Positions 1 through 9,971 are shown, counted from the stretch's first letter. The stretch: 53,260 nucleotides of DNA from Patescibacteria group bacterium (GCA_018817125.1 JAHIUN010000014.1:1-53260), one strand, 5' to 3'. A program made the numbers and translations. The notes: generated by a model from the sequence alone, not told the origin.

Positions 1-16
1 CTGATATAAGGAGACC

Positions 17-211
17 ATGACGGGAGTTACGGTTCATGATCCCCCGGGGCTTTTGCTACTCCGAAGTTACATCGGAGTAGAAAGAGAAATGAGATCACAG
101 AAAAAGGACGCTGCCGGCGCCGTCAGGCGACCGGAAAGAACGGCAGGAAGATATAAGCTGAAGGGGTCAGGGTCTGCTTTGTGCCGGAGATTGGTTATTG
201 TACGAATCTAA
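17..211 (+). CDS. possible small hypothetical protein (64 codons)
   Basis: A 64-codon frame starts just after an AAGGAGA site at 8-14, but the gap to the ATG is only about 2-3 bases, shorter than usual. The product is Arg/Gly rich with no domain I recognise. Positions 56-64 and 72-80 form a 9-bp inverted repeat inside the frame, so this stretch could instead be the structured end of a transcript entering from the left. The stop lies immediately before the -35 box of the next gene. Real coding status is doubtful. Confidence 0.25.
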   Translation: MTGVTVHDPPGLLLLRSYIGVEREMRSQKKDAAGAVRRPERTAGRYKLKGSGSALCRRLVIVRI

Positions 212-240
212 TTGACAAAAATCATTTTTTATTATAAAAT
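212..240 (+). promoter_or_regulatory. sigma-70 promoter of the high-GC lipoprotein gene
   Basis: TTGACA (212-217) is followed after 17 bases by TAAAAT (235-240), close to consensus. The predicted start near 247 leaves a leader of about 84 nt before the ATG at 331. The leader holds a small GTC-T-rich loop-GAC hairpin at 260-273. Confidence 0.7.
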
Positions 241-330
241 AATGCACTTTCATGCGAGCGTCGTTTTTTTGACTGCCGTATGGAGTAAGCTGCTTGTTCT
301 TAAACCTTTTCGGTTACCAAGGAGGTTCCG

Positions 331-687
331 ATGAAACGCTTTTCCCTGCTTCTGGCGGTCCTGCTGACCGCCATCATGGCCGGAGGGTGTCAGGAAGGTC
401 CTCAGATCTTCATGGAGACAACGCATCACGACTTCGGAGAGGAGGGCGACTTCCTCGGCGGGGTGATCTGCGTCGACAGCAATGTGGCCGGTTGCCCGTT
501 CACCATCGAGGATCGTCTCTACACCTACTCCGTGAAGGATGCCACGTTCAAGTGCAACCTTCTGCCATCGGAAGGGTATACAGTCACCTTCGAGGAAGTG
601 CCGGGCTACGAGAGTCCCGGCGCCATCGAGTTCGAGCTGAAGGCCGGACAGGAAACATTTGTCCGCGCCGTGTATCGTCCGAACTGA
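331..687 (+). CDS. small high-GC lipoprotein
   Basis: 118 residues with a basic start (MKR), a hydrophobic stretch at 5-17 and a lipobox-like AGGC ending at Cys20. It is therefore probably exported and lipid-anchored. The mature part has three further cysteines (47, 55, 75) and no family I recognise. The start is fixed by AAGGAGG at 319-325, five bases before ATG. That strong site is unlike almost every other gene here. GC content and codon choice are clearly higher than in neighbouring ftsK. The gene has its own consensus promoter and a terminator-like hairpin, so it forms a one-gene unit that could be recently acquired. It stops at TGA. Confidence 0.8.
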   Translation: MKRFSLLLAVLLTAIMAGGCQEGPQIFMETTHHDFGEEGDFLGGVICVDSNVAGCPFTIEDRLYTYSVKDATFKCNLLPSEGYTVTFEEVPGYESPGAIEFELKAGQETFVRAVYRPN

Positions 688-704
688 CGTCAGGCAGCTT
701 CATC

Positions 705-750
705 AGCCCCCCGGAGCTTCGCATTGCGAAGCGAAGGGGGGCTCTTCGTC
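705..750 (+). terminator. terminator-like hairpin after the lipoprotein gene
   Basis: AGCCCCCC (705-712) pairs with GGGGGGCT (736-743). An inner stem pairs GCTTCGC (716-722) with GCGAAGC (726-732). The tail is only moderately T-rich (CTTCGTCTTCCC), so termination strength is uncertain. Confidence 0.65.
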
Positions 751-803
751 TTCCCTTGTAACTCTCTGGAAAAACCAGTACAATGAAATCCAGTTTTTAG
801 CTC

Positions 804-809
804 TATAAT
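804..809 (+). promoter_or_regulatory. -10 box of ftsK
   Basis: TATAAT lies 11 bases before the ftsK ATG, so transcription would start about 5 nt before translation. No Shine-Dalgarno site and no convincing -35 box are visible. Confidence 0.5.
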
Positions 810-820
810 AAGAAAGATCC

Positions 821-2989
821 ATGGCTACAAAACGACGCGTTATTTCCAGGCGGACGACATCACGGCTTCGCAAGAAAGATTTTAAAATTGAATTGGAATC
901 CGGTATTGCCCGCGAGGTCAGCGCGGTGATCTACCTTGGTCTGGCAGTTATTTTTTATCTGGTCATTGCCGGGAAGGCCGGTATGGTGGGTAATTTTTTA
1001 AATGAATATCTGAGTTTGATTTTTGGAATCGGTATTTATGGTTTGCCCGTCCTCTTTTTGCTATTAGGAGCCACCCTTTTTATTTCTCATCGGATTCGTT
1101 TTGATACCACTCGCTATTTGGGAATCACTTTATTAATATTTTCCAGTTTGGGATTGATTCACATGCGAACGACCATGGACGGCATGCTCGACACAGTAGA
1201 GGCCCATGGCGGTTATGTAGGCTTCCTGTCGTCTGCCTTACTCCGCATCTTTATATCCGACACGGGCGCAAAAGTAGTGCTGGGTGCTGTTTTGATCATT
1301 GCGATTTTAATCACATTCGAGATCTCACTACGGAAGATCCTCACCCTTTTTATTCCATCAAGAGGGGTTAAAATCAGCACCAAAAATTCTGTTAAAGACC
1401 GGGCGCGTTTGCAAAAAGAAGGAGAGCTGAATATCGTGAAGCCCAACATCAAACCAGAGACGGAAGCTGCCACAGTGCCTCAGGCAGAAAAACGGCCGGA
1501 ACCCCCCGAGGTTAAAGTGATGATTCAAAGGCCCGATGCGGTTAAAAAAACAGCCGATCCCAAGCCCAAGCAAGAAGTTGACTACAGTGATTGGGAACTC
1601 CCTTCATTAAATCTTTTAAGCAATGCCACTTCACAGGTTTACGTAAGCGATAAGGTATTAAAGTCTAACGCAGAGAAAATTAAAGAAAAATTGGGTCAGT
1701 TTAATATTGATGTGGCCATGAAAGACGTCAATATCGGCCCTTCAGTGATGCAGTACACACTCCAGCCATACGAAGGGATCAAGCTGACCAAGATCACCGC
1801 CTTAAAAAATGACATTGCTTTGGCACTCGCAGCTAAATCCATCCGTATTGAAGCGCCGATTCCCGGCAAGGCTCTGGTCGGCATCGAGGTGCCGAATGAA
1901 AAACGCATGGTCGTCCGCCTTCGTGAGTTATTAGAAAGCCAAGAGTTCAACAGTGTTGGGTCCAAACTGACACTTGCTATTGGCCGCGATGTAAGTGGGT
2001 CACCCGTTGTGGATGATCTGGCCTCAATGCCCCACCTGCTCATCGCCGGAGCCACAGGATCCGGTAAATCGGTTGGAATGAACACATTCCTTTTATCTCT
2101 CCTATACCAAAATTCCCCGGAAGACCTGAAATTCATCATGATCGATCCGAAGCGGGTCGAACTTACCGCCTATAATGGTATTCCGCATCTCCTTACGCCG
2201 GTTATCACTCAGGCTGATAAAGCTCATTCGTCTTTGAAATGGGCAGTGTCTGAAATGCAGCGTCGGTATCAGCTGTTTGCCGAAAAGGGCTATCGGAATA
2301 TTAATGAATACAATGCAGGCGAGCCGAAACGGATGTATAAAATCGTCATCGTCATCGATGAACTAGCCGATTTGATGATGCAGGCAACCAAGAAAGAAAC
2401 GGAGATGGTGATCTGCCGTATCGCGCAGATGGCGCGTGCGGTTGGAATACATCTGATCATCGCCACCCAAAGACCGAGCGTGAACGTCATTACCGGTGTG
2501 ATCAAAGCTAATATTCCGGCACGTATCGCTTTCACTGTCACTACCGGCGTTGATTCGCGCACCATCATCGACGGCATCGGTGCTGAAGATTTATTGGGCA
2601 TGGGAGACATGCTTTATTTACCCGGTAACATGAGCCGTCCGGTTCGTGTGCAGGGGGTGTATGTGTCGAGTAAAGAGATTGAGCGTGTTACCAATCGTAT
2701 CAAGCTCACCACCGAACCGTCTTACGACGAAACGATCACATCTCCTCCATCATCCGGTGTAGACACCGGTATGGTGGGAACGGGCGGTGATGGCGTGAGT
2801 CAGGATGACCTCTACAACGACGCCATGCGGGTGATTAAAGAAACCGGCAAAGCGTCTGCCTCCTTACTTCAGCGCCGCCTGAGTATCGGATACGCCCGTG
2901 CCGCCCGCATCCTCGACATTCTCGAAGAAAACGGTGCCATCGGACCAACAAACGGAGCAAAACCGAGGGAGATTTATATTAATGAATAG
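821..2989 (+). CDS. ftsK: FtsK/SpoIIIE DNA translocase
   Basis: 722 residues. This septum-located ATPase pumps chromosomal DNA during division. The N-terminal third has about four membrane segments (roughly residues 35-175), followed by a charged linker (about 190-265). The motor carries Walker A GATGSGKS near residue 410 and Walker B IVIVIDELAD near 510. The C-terminal gamma winged-helix domain (about 655-722, with SASLLQRRLSIGYARAARI) would read KOPS-type DNA sites. The length is typical of compact FtsK proteins. A TATAAT 11 bases upstream of the ATG suggests an almost leaderless mRNA. A repeat hairpin follows the stop before rsmE. Confidence 0.97.
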   Translation: MATKRRVISRRTTSRLRKKDFKIELESGIAREVSAVIYLGLAVIFYLVIAGKAGMVGNFLNEYLSLIFGIGIYGLPVLFLLLGATLFISHRIRFDTTRYLGITLLIFSSLGLIHMRTTMDGMLDTVEAHGGYVGFLSSALLRIFISDTGAKVVLGAVLIIAILITFEISLRKILTLFIPSRGVKISTKNSVKDRARLQKEGELNIVKPNIKPETEAATVPQAEKRPEPPEVKVMIQRPDAVKKTADPKPKQEVDYSDWELPSLNLLSNATSQVYVSDKVLKSNAEKIKEKLGQFNIDVAMKDVNIGPSVMQYTLQPYEGIKLTKITALKNDIALALAAKSIRIEAPIPGKALVGIEVPNEKRMVVRLRELLESQEFNSVGSKLTLAIGRDVSGSPVVDDLASMPHLLIAGATGSGKSVGMNTFLLSLLYQNSPEDLKFIMIDPKRVELTAYNGIPHLLTPVITQADKAHSSLKWAVSEMQRRYQLFAEKGYRNINEYNAGEPKRMYKIVIVIDELADLMMQATKKETEMVICRIAQMARAVGIHLIIATQRPSVNVITGVIKANIPARIAFTVTTGVDSRTIIDGIGAEDLLGMGDMLYLPGNMSRPVRVQGVYVSSKEIERVTNRIKLTTEPSYDETITSPPSSGVDTGMVGTGGDGVSQDDLYNDAMRVIKETGKASASLLQRRLSIGYARAARILDILEENGAIGPTNGAKPREIYINE

Positions 2990-3002
2990 ATAAGAATTGA
3001 CC

Positions 3003-3058
3003 AAGAATAGCTAAAAGAATTGCAGAAGCTATCCTTAGGCAATTCTTAGGCTATACTT
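3003..3058. repeat. repeat-armed hairpin between ftsK and rsmE
   Basis: The left arm is AAGAATAGC plus TAAAAGAATTGC (3003-3023). The right arm is GCAATTCTTAGGCTATACTT (3039-3058). They pair over about 20 bp with few mismatches. The TATACT at the end of the right arm (3052-3057) is well placed as the -10 box of rsmE, so the repeat may serve as both ftsK terminator and rsmE promoter. Confidence 0.7.
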
Positions 3059-3072
3059 AATCTATATTAATC

Positions 3073-3777
3073 ATGCAAAGATTCTACATCCCTTCACCGG
3101 ACATCCAGAAAAACGTCATCGAGATCCATGAACCGCGGATTGTTTTTCAGGCTGTTAAAGTTTTGCGCATGCGAACCGGAAGCAAATTCAGTATTTTTGA
3201 TGAAAAAGGAAAAGAAGTTGTGGTGGAGATTTTAGAAATCAACCGCAGAAAAATCATCGGCAATGTTTTGGAGATCATTGAGAGGAACGCGGAATCAAAA
3301 CTCGACATCCACCTTTATCAGGCGATCCCCAAAAAACCCGCCTTGTTTGAAATGGTTGTCCAGAAAGCCACGGAAATCGGCGTGAATCATATCTACCCTT
3401 TAATAACAGATCGTACGGAAAAGAAGCGACTGAGCAAATTTGAACGTTTACAGGCGATTGTCATCGAAGCCGCGGAGCAAAGCCGGCGAACTCATATACC
3501 GGTTCTCCATCATCCGGTAAATTTTACCGAAGCCATCAAAAAAACTAAACACGCTTATCTGGCATATGAATATGAAGACAAAAAGACGCTAAACGACTAT
3601 TTGCCAAACATCAAAAAAGACAATGAGGCCCATATTTTCATCGGCCCCGAGGGGGGATTTGACCAAAAGGAAATCGATTTAGCCATCAAAAACAAGGTCG
3701 ATTGTTTCACCTTTGGCCCCCGCATTCTGCGCACCGAAACCGCCGCCATCGCGGCGTTAAGCATCGTTTTGCTATAG
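3073..3777 (+). CDS. rsmE: 16S rRNA m3U1498 methyltransferase RsmE
   Basis: 234 residues. This SPOUT-class enzyme methylates U1498 of 16S rRNA. Visible hallmarks are the N-terminal PUA-like part (AVKVLRMRTG), the mid-protein KATEIGV motif, IGPEGGF near residue 189, and the knot signature FGPRILRTETAAIAAL at the C-terminus. The length is normal. Its leader is only about 8 nt from the putative -10 TATACT. Its TAG stop is one base from the stop of the convergent gene at 3779. Confidence 0.95.
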   Translation: MQRFYIPSPDIQKNVIEIHEPRIVFQAVKVLRMRTGSKFSIFDEKGKEVVVEILEINRRKIIGNVLEIIERNAESKLDIHLYQAIPKKPALFEMVVQKATEIGVNHIYPLITDRTEKKRLSKFERLQAIVIEAAEQSRRTHIPVLHHPVNFTEAIKKTKHAYLAYEYEDKKTLNDYLPNIKKDNEAHIFIGPEGGFDQKEIDLAIKNKVDCFTFGPRILRTETAAIAALSIVLL

Positions 3778-3778
3778 G

Positions 3779-4162
3779 TTATTCCTCTGTTTCACCGTCA
3801 TCAGCAGAAGGTGTTTCCTGGTCATCCGCTTTGGGCTCCGGAACGGTTTCGCCTTCTTCACCGTTCAGCATCTTATCTACGGTGCCCCCGGCTTCATTGA
3901 TAGACGTCCAGACCCCTTCGGCCGCCTCGGTTGTATCTTTGACCTTATTGGTGATATTGGTAACGGTTTCTTTGGTCTGATCGATTTTTTCTTTAGCGGT
4001 GTCGATCTTACCCTTAACACGGGTTACCTCTTCACCGACATTGGCTGCCTTTTCGTTAAAAGCGACACGAATCTGACCGATCAGATCCTTATAAAAGGCC
4101 ATCTGCAGAAGCAGATAAAACCCAATCACTACAAAAGCTAATTTAAGCAGAAATTTTATCAT
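3779..4162 (-). CDS. single-pass membrane protein with coiled coil
   Basis: A hydrophobic N-terminal segment (MIKFLLKLAFVVIGFYLLL) is followed by a long Lys/Glu/Thr-rich heptad-like region (about residues 35-95) and an acidic tail. The protein is probably anchored in the cytoplasmic membrane with an extended coiled coil outside. No family recognised. I prefer the ATG at 4162. A GTG at 4180 would add six residues but overlaps the only SD-like sequence (AGGTGG). A GATAAAAT-type -10 lies just upstream. The gene is convergent with rsmE, with stops one base apart. Confidence 0.7.
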   Translation of the reverse strand: MIKFLLKLAFVVIGFYLLLQMAFYKDLIGQIRVAFNEKAANVGEEVTRVKGKIDTAKEKIDQTKETVTNITNKVKDTTEAAEGVWTSINEAGGTVDKMLNGEEGETVPEPKADDQETPSADDGETEE

Positions 4163-4295
4163 GGTACCATTGGTTACCACCTAAAGATTTTATCAAATTC
4201 TTTTCATACTTTACAACACGTTCCGCTTGCCTAAAGACAATCTTGTCATTTTAAATTAAGTCCTTTAGAGTAAAGAAAAATAAAACAAGATTCTT

Positions 4296-5096
4296 ATGGA
4301 GCCGGCATTCTACAACGAGTTAATTCCTCTTTTTATTTTTTTTCTCGTTTTTCTCGCCACCCTCTCTCTGATGGAGCTGATTGTGATTTTTTTGCTGAAT
4401 CGGATCGGGCAGGCGAATTGGCAATTCATGATCGACATCGTCATCCGAGCCAAAGTCTATCACGGTCGGCTGATCCGGTGGCTGGTCATCATCGCCCTGA
4501 TGATTTTTGTCATCTGCATGCTTTTCTGTACGCCCTTGCTCGAACTTTTGATGACCGCTTCAAATGAAATGAGACTATTCGCCGCCTTGCTCGCTTTGGT
4601 GATGGTACTCATCGGCCTGATCAATATCCGAAAAAACGCACATGTCGCCATCGAACGGAAGATCTATCAGATTATTTTCTTTGTCATATCATTTTTTATT
4701 TATATTTTTATCCTGACGGCCGCTCAGGAAAGTTATCAGAGTTATGCCAATTATATTCAAACCCAATTGATCGATCCGACCGTTAAAACGATGGAACTTG
4801 CGAAAGAGGAGCGTAAAGAAGACCGCCTTCTTAAAAAATTTCACAAACAATACCAGGAAGGAAAATGTATAGACGCGGATTATACGGAGCTTTCAGGCAG
4901 GCAAGTCGTTGTTAAAAGTTTTGTGTTAATCGCCAGCGAGCCAATACTCGCCTTTTCCGACGCGCCGATTAACCTTGAAGATCCGAAGGCCAACCTGAAA
5001 GGTAAAAAGTGTACCGACGGTGAAAACACATTCCTTCTCACGGAGCACGGAAATTGGTATTGGATCACGGAAGAGGCTTTGGAATATGCGGATTAG
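4296..5096 (+). CDS. four-pass membrane protein of unknown function
   Basis: 266 residues. Hydrophobic segments lie at about 8-34, 60-82, 90-108 and 124-143, followed by a soluble C-terminal part of about 120 residues with two cysteines (CIDADYTEL and KKCTDGENTF). I recognise no family. A weak promoter (TTGTCA 4243-4248, TAGAGT 4266-4271) and an SD-free leader precede it. Its TAG interlocks with the TAA of the opposite gene at 5093-5096. Confidence 0.75.
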   Translation: MEPAFYNELIPLFIFFLVFLATLSLMELIVIFLLNRIGQANWQFMIDIVIRAKVYHGRLIRWLVIIALMIFVICMLFCTPLLELLMTASNEMRLFAALLALVMVLIGLINIRKNAHVAIERKIYQIIFFVISFFIYIFILTAAQESYQSYANYIQTQLIDPTVKTMELAKEERKEDRLLKKFHKQYQEGKCIDADYTELSGRQVVVKSFVLIASEPILAFSDAPINLEDPKANLKGKKCTDGENTFLLTEHGNWYWITEEALEYAD

Positions 5097-6277
5097 AAAC
5101 TGAATTCAATCGTCTCTTCTTTCAGAAGGCTTTTCAGGCTGTAAGCCCGCACCGTCAGCTTAAGGGCTTTTCCTTTACGATGCGAACGTTTTAGAATGCG
5201 CATATTTTGTTTGGTCAGGTCGGTCATGGCGAATTCCCGCTCTCCATCGTTTTCCAGAATCACGGTGTAGCGATTGATGTCCGGCACTGGATCCCAGCGG
5301 ATCAGGAAAGAACGGCTAGTCTCTTCATAAATCCTTAGATTCAAATTTGTATCTCCATCCGAAAACATATCATCCGAAAGGACCGAAGCCTTAGGAGTGG
5401 ATCGGACCTCTGTGCTCCAGTCATCACTCACGTTTCCGCTCGTGTCTATTGCCAGCACCCAGAAAAAATAGACCTCATTATTCTCCAGTTCGCTGATGGT
5501 CAAAGAGGTGTTTTTGGTTTCGGTCTGGTTCGGCATATTCTGCCAGGGGATGTCTTTGGTGGTCAGATGGGCATTGTTGTAACTCACAACATAATGATCG
5601 ATTCCCACATTATCTTTCGCCGCTCGCCAGGTTAAACCCACTTTCTTATTCCCCGGAGAGGCTTGTACATTGGTAACAGTTGTCGGAATCTGAATATCTT
5701 CTTCATCAGCATCCTTTTTAGGAGCTTCATCGGCTTTGAAATGAGGGGGTCGGCGAACATAATCCACCGAACACTGTCCGTCTTTATTCGGTAAATAGAT
5801 CTTATCCCCTTTGGCTAAACCACCAGAGCCCTGAAGAATATAAATATTGTCTTTTGAATACCGTGGCATGGCCTGGCAGAAGGGAAGATATTCCATAAAA
5901 TATTCTTCACCCGATTCATCGATCACCCAGGCCTCCGTGTTGCCGGCAAAAACAAATTTCACATAATATTTTTGGGTGTAACGTTCCGCCTGGTCAATGG
6001 CACACTGGTGCGTGGCGTCCACTTTTAAAATATCCCCATTAGAATTCAGGGCTCCACGGATGGAAACCGACACATTTTGCCCATCGGTCAATTCTCCGCA
6101 CCCTGTCTGCAGGTGTAACAAATACGGCTCATCGGTTTTCGGATGAAGAATGGTGATGCTCCGCCGGCTGATGACTTCATCGATCTGAACCCGGTACAGG
6201 GTATCCGCCTGAACGGAATGAATAGTCGGGATGAAGAGGAGGCCGATGAGGAGACTTAAAACAAATAGTTTTTTCAT
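5093..6277 (-). CDS. secreted protein with fibronectin type III domain
   Basis: Starting at the ATG at 6277, the protein has 394 residues with a clear signal peptide (KK, then LFVLSLLIGLLFIP, cleavage near HSVQA-DT). Two beta-rich segments with paired cysteines follow. Next come an acidic linker and an FN3 domain (roughly residues 200-300: VTNVQASPGNKKVGLTWRA, then YFFWVLAIDTSGNVS). A second FN3-like repeat ends the protein (SFLIRWDPVPDINRYTV). FN3 modules usually mediate protein or glycan contact, so a cell-surface role is likely. An upstream in-frame ATG at 6322 would add 15 residues encoded by the spacer repeat and hide the signal peptide; I reject it. Confidence 0.8.
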   Translation of the reverse strand: MKKLFVLSLLIGLLFIPTIHSVQADTLYRVQIDEVISRRSITILHPKTDEPYLLHLQTGCGELTDGQNVSVSIRGALNSNGDILKVDATHQCAIDQAERYTQKYYVKFVFAGNTEAWVIDESGEEYFMEYLPFCQAMPRYSKDNIYILQGSGGLAKGDKIYLPNKDGQCSVDYVRRPPHFKADEAPKKDADEEDIQIPTTVTNVQASPGNKKVGLTWRAAKDNVGIDHYVVSYNNAHLTTKDIPWQNMPNQTETKNTSLTISELENNEVYFFWVLAIDTSGNVSDDWSTEVRSTPKASVLSDDMFSDGDTNLNLRIYEETSRSFLIRWDPVPDINRYTVILENDGEREFAMTDLTKQNMRILKRSHRKGKALKLTVRAYSLKSLLKEETIEFSF

Positions 6278-6282
6278 AATTT

Positions 6283-6383
6283 CGCATGGGTCAATTGTGG
6301 AGCCGCTTCGCTGTGGGGCCATTTCATTGTGGGGCGATTGTGGTTACAATTCAACTATCGCTCCACCACCGCTCCACCATTCG
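6283..6383. repeat. spacer repeat with TGTGGGGC/GCTCCACC units
   Basis: Between tilS and the FN3 gene, copies of a unit like ATTGTGGGGCGATTGTGG on one side face CGCTCCACCACCGCTCCACC on the other. They form an imperfect hairpin with internally repeated arms. On the minus strand it follows tilS and precedes the FN3 gene. Confidence 0.55.
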
Positions 6384-6384
6384 A

Positions 6385-7608
6385 TTATATTTTATTAATC
6401 CTTAAACATTGTTTCAAATGAGTGGCGTTTTCCGCAACCCTAAAATTCGCGATGCTTAAAATACGGTCTTTCCCATCCACAATGATGGGGAGCTGGTGCC
6501 GTTCGGATTTGGGAATTTTTTGGTCGACAAAAAAATCCTGTAACTTTTTACTTCCCCCCATGCCAGCGGGTTTAAATCGGTCGCCTTTTTGCCAGGCTCG
6601 GACGAATAAAGTCTCTTTACCTTTATGTTTTAAGACCCATTTTCCCCACCGGACTTCCCGCACAGTCAGCTTCACCCGCCCCGGGTTTTCAGGCGCCTTA
6701 AAACCTTTATAAAAAGAGACGCGGTCATATTGTGTATAAAATGTTACAGGGCCGATTTGTTTTTGCTTCCCGGTAACTCCTTTCTTGATCAAAGCCTTAA
6801 TCTTCTCAAGTGATTGACGGTACACATCCCGGTAACCGATGAGCTGAAACAGGATTTCGGCCTGTAACACGTCAGAAAGTTTTAAAAACTCCAAACGTCC
6901 GAATTCAGAATCCATTACATTAGTCCTAATCCAGTCTGCCGATTGTTTCTCGATTTCCTGAAGACGTTTCTGGGCAACCGCCGACATTTGCAGTAATTGC
7001 CGATCGAGGTCTTTATGCTTCTTTTTCAGCTCAGGAATAATCTGATGGCGGAACAAATTGCGTCGGAAGCGCCTATCAAAATTACTGGAATCTGTACGGA
7101 AATCGATCTTTTCTTTTTTTAAATAAGCTTCCAGATCCTTTTTCTTTACTCCTAAAAGCGGTCGGATGATCAAACCGTTCTGGTTTTTCATCCCGCACAA
7201 TCCTCGCAAACCCGCCCCTCTTTGCATATGCATCAGAATCGTCTCGATTTGGTCGTCCTGATGATGGGCGACCGCAATAAATTCCGCTTTTTCAGCCTGT
7301 CTCACCTTTTCCAAAAATGCGTAACGCACCAGGCGCGCGCTGTTTTCCGTATTCCCTTTGTCCGACAACTGGATTTTATGGGTAACGCATGGCCTCTTCC
7401 ACTTTTTCGACAAGTCTTTCACAAATTTTTCATCCGTATCACTTTCTTTCTCGCGCAGTCCGTGGTTCAGGTGGGCGATGGTGACGTCGTATTTCAGTTG
7501 AATCAGAATATGGGCCAGCGCCACACTGTCCGCCCCACCGGACACCCCAACAATCACCTTTTTAAAGGGGGGAAAGGCTGCCAATGTTTTTTGGACGGTT
7601 TTTAGCAT
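6385..7608 (-). CDS. tilS: tRNA(Ile)-lysidine synthase TilS
   Basis: 407 residues. It converts C34 of tRNA-Ile(CAU) to lysidine with ATP, which is needed to read AUA codons. The PP-loop SGGADS is at residues 23-28, followed by HLNHGLR and HHQDDQIETILM. The C-terminal substrate domain (roughly 320-407: RAWQKGDRFKPAGMGGSKKLQDFF) is present. The extended -10 box TGGTATAAT on the minus strand (7616-7624) ends 7 bases before the ATG, so the mRNA should be leaderless. Confidence 0.95.
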   Translation of the reverse strand: MLKTVQKTLAAFPPFKKVIVGVSGGADSVALAHILIQLKYDVTIAHLNHGLREKESDTDEKFVKDLSKKWKRPCVTHKIQLSDKGNTENSARLVRYAFLEKVRQAEKAEFIAVAHHQDDQIETILMHMQRGAGLRGLCGMKNQNGLIIRPLLGVKKKDLEAYLKKEKIDFRTDSSNFDRRFRRNLFRHQIIPELKKKHKDLDRQLLQMSAVAQKRLQEIEKQSADWIRTNVMDSEFGRLEFLKLSDVLQAEILFQLIGYRDVYRQSLEKIKALIKKGVTGKQKQIGPVTFYTQYDRVSFYKGFKAPENPGRVKLTVREVRWGKWVLKHKGKETLFVRAWQKGDRFKPAGMGGSKKLQDFFVDQKIPKSERHQLPIIVDGKDRILSIANFRVAENATHLKQCLRINKI

Positions 7609-7615
7609 CGTTTCT

Positions 7616-7624
7616 ATTATACCA
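7616..7624 (-). promoter_or_regulatory. extended -10 promoter of tilS
   Basis: Reverse complement reads TGGTATAAT. The initiating A of tilS would be at or within a base or two of the transcription start. No -35 box is seen; upstream lies the G-rich arm of the 7625-7763 repeat. Confidence 0.55.
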
Positions 7625-7753
7625 TTTGCACTAGACCCCCCCGCCGAAGGCGGGACTCCCCCTCGTTTGAGGGAGAGATTTTTATTATACCAAATACAAA
7701 AGTCTCCCCCCTTGTATAAGGGGGAGTATCTCCGCGGAGCGGAGAGGGGGGGT

Positions 7754-7763
<10 letters not shown>
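7625..7763. repeat. 139-bp element with 18-bp perfect terminal inverted repeats
   Basis: TTTGCACTAGACCCCCCC (7625-7642) is exactly complementary to 7746-7763. Inside are further smaller palindromes (CGCCGAAGGCG; CTCCCCCTCG with CGAGGG-like partners; CTCCGCGGAGCGGAG) and a TGGTATAAT-like box on the minus strand. The right terminus contains the TAG stop of purH, and the last two purH codons lie in the repeat. It looks like a MITE/REP-like element or a very large terminator. Confidence 0.7.
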
Positions 7764-9274
<1,511 letters not shown>

Positions 9275-9331
9275 GATTCAGAAAATTAAGAATATAGACA
9301 GTATAGCGAAGTTCTTAAAGATAGTGAAATG

Positions 9332-9360
9332 TTGCATATTATTTAAAAATATGTTATAAT
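9332..9360 (+). promoter_or_regulatory. promoter of the 99-residue hypothetical gene
   Basis: TTGCAT (9332-9337), a 17-base spacer, TATAAT (9355-9360), with an extended TGT before the -10 box. The leader is about 18 nt, A/T-rich and SD-free. The promoter diverges from the probable purH promoter. Confidence 0.7.
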
Positions 9361-9384
9361 TTCCTAGTCTTTTAATAAAAAAAA

Positions 9385-9684
9385 ATGCCCAAACAATTCG
9401 AACTTAATTTTGAAAAGAACGCAAATGTTCCTATTCGTTACGATTTTCCTCAAGCTTATTTAAAGGGGATTGTTCGCAAGGAAATCGCAAAAATCGCAGG
9501 AAATCCGGATTTACTTCCAGATGATCTTAATATTCCGGATGTCCGCAAGGAGATCCAGGAGGTGCTTGAAGAGAGGGGGCTTAAGGCTGATTTTCGGGAA
9601 GACGGGGTTGTTATTAGACCGGGCGAAAAAGATAATACTGGTGAATATTATGAGGAATATGAAGAAGGACGACAGGTGGGTTAA
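9385..9684 (+). CDS. conserved-looking hypothetical protein, 99 aa
   Basis: A small soluble charged protein. The middle (PDDLNIPDVRKEIQEVLEER) is helical and the C-terminus is acidic with Glu/Tyr repeats. I recognise no family. Good -35/-10 boxes and a clean intrinsic terminator bracket it, so it is an independent, probably well expressed one-gene unit. Confidence 0.75.
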   Translation: MPKQFELNFEKNANVPIRYDFPQAYLKGIVRKEIAKIAGNPDLLPDDLNIPDVRKEIQEVLEERGLKADFREDGVVIRPGEKDNTGEYYEEYEEGRQVG

Positions 9685-9706
9685 AGAATTTTTATGAAAC
9701 AAAAAA

Positions 9707-9734
9707 CACTATCAGAATTGATAGTGCCTTTTTG
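9707..9734 (+). terminator. intrinsic terminator
   Basis: CACTATCA (9707-9714), loop GAAT, TGATAGTG (9719-9726), then CCTTTTTG. It ends the 9385-9684 transcript. Confidence 0.85.
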
Positions 9735-9823
9735 ACTTGGCAGACCTTCGCTGAAGCTTCGGCCTACCGCACTTCGCTGACTACTCGCTTGGGCTTGCCA
9801 GCCGTAGCTCGTAGAGCGAAGGC
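9735..9823. repeat. palindrome-rich spacer downstream of tRNA-Glu
   Basis: This stretch contains CCTTCGCTGAAGCTTCGG and a hairpin of GCCAGCC with GGCTGG around a CGTAGCTCGTAGAGCG loop region. Such TTCGCTCTACGAGCTACGGC-type sequences recur in CPR genomes. It would form the 3' trailer of the tRNA transcript on the minus strand. Confidence 0.5.
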
Positions 9824-9898
9824 TGGTAGGGCCAAGGGGAATTGAACCCCTGTTACCAGGATGAAAACCTGGCGTCCTAACCACTAGACGATGGCCCC
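9824..9898 (-). tRNA. tRNA-Glu (anticodon TTC), CCA encoded
   Basis: On the minus strand the 5' acceptor GGGGCCA pairs with TGGCCCT (one G-U pair), followed by discriminator A and an encoded CCA. The D arm is CGTCTAGTGGTTAGGACG. The anticodon stem CCAGG/CCTGG encloses loop TTTTCAT, giving anticodon TTC. The T arm is AGGGG-TTCAATT-CCCCT. All arms fold, and the sequence closely follows bacterial tRNA-Glu. Confidence 0.95.
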
Positions 9899-9971
9899 GC
9901 GTCAGAATTGTTCTCCAGCTTACGCTTCGATGTTACCATCAGAGCTTCAGCTTTCGCAAATCCTTCCTCTT

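Noticed and set aside
294-761. 155-codon ORF overlapping the high-GC lipoprotein gene
   Set aside because: It is a +1-frame shadow of the GC-rich lipoprotein gene and has no ribosome-binding site; the 331 frame has a perfect SD, signal peptide and lipobox.
6278-6322. Upstream start of the FN3 protein at 6322
   Set aside because: The extra 15 residues are encoded by spacer repeat and would bury a clear signal peptide that begins at 6277.
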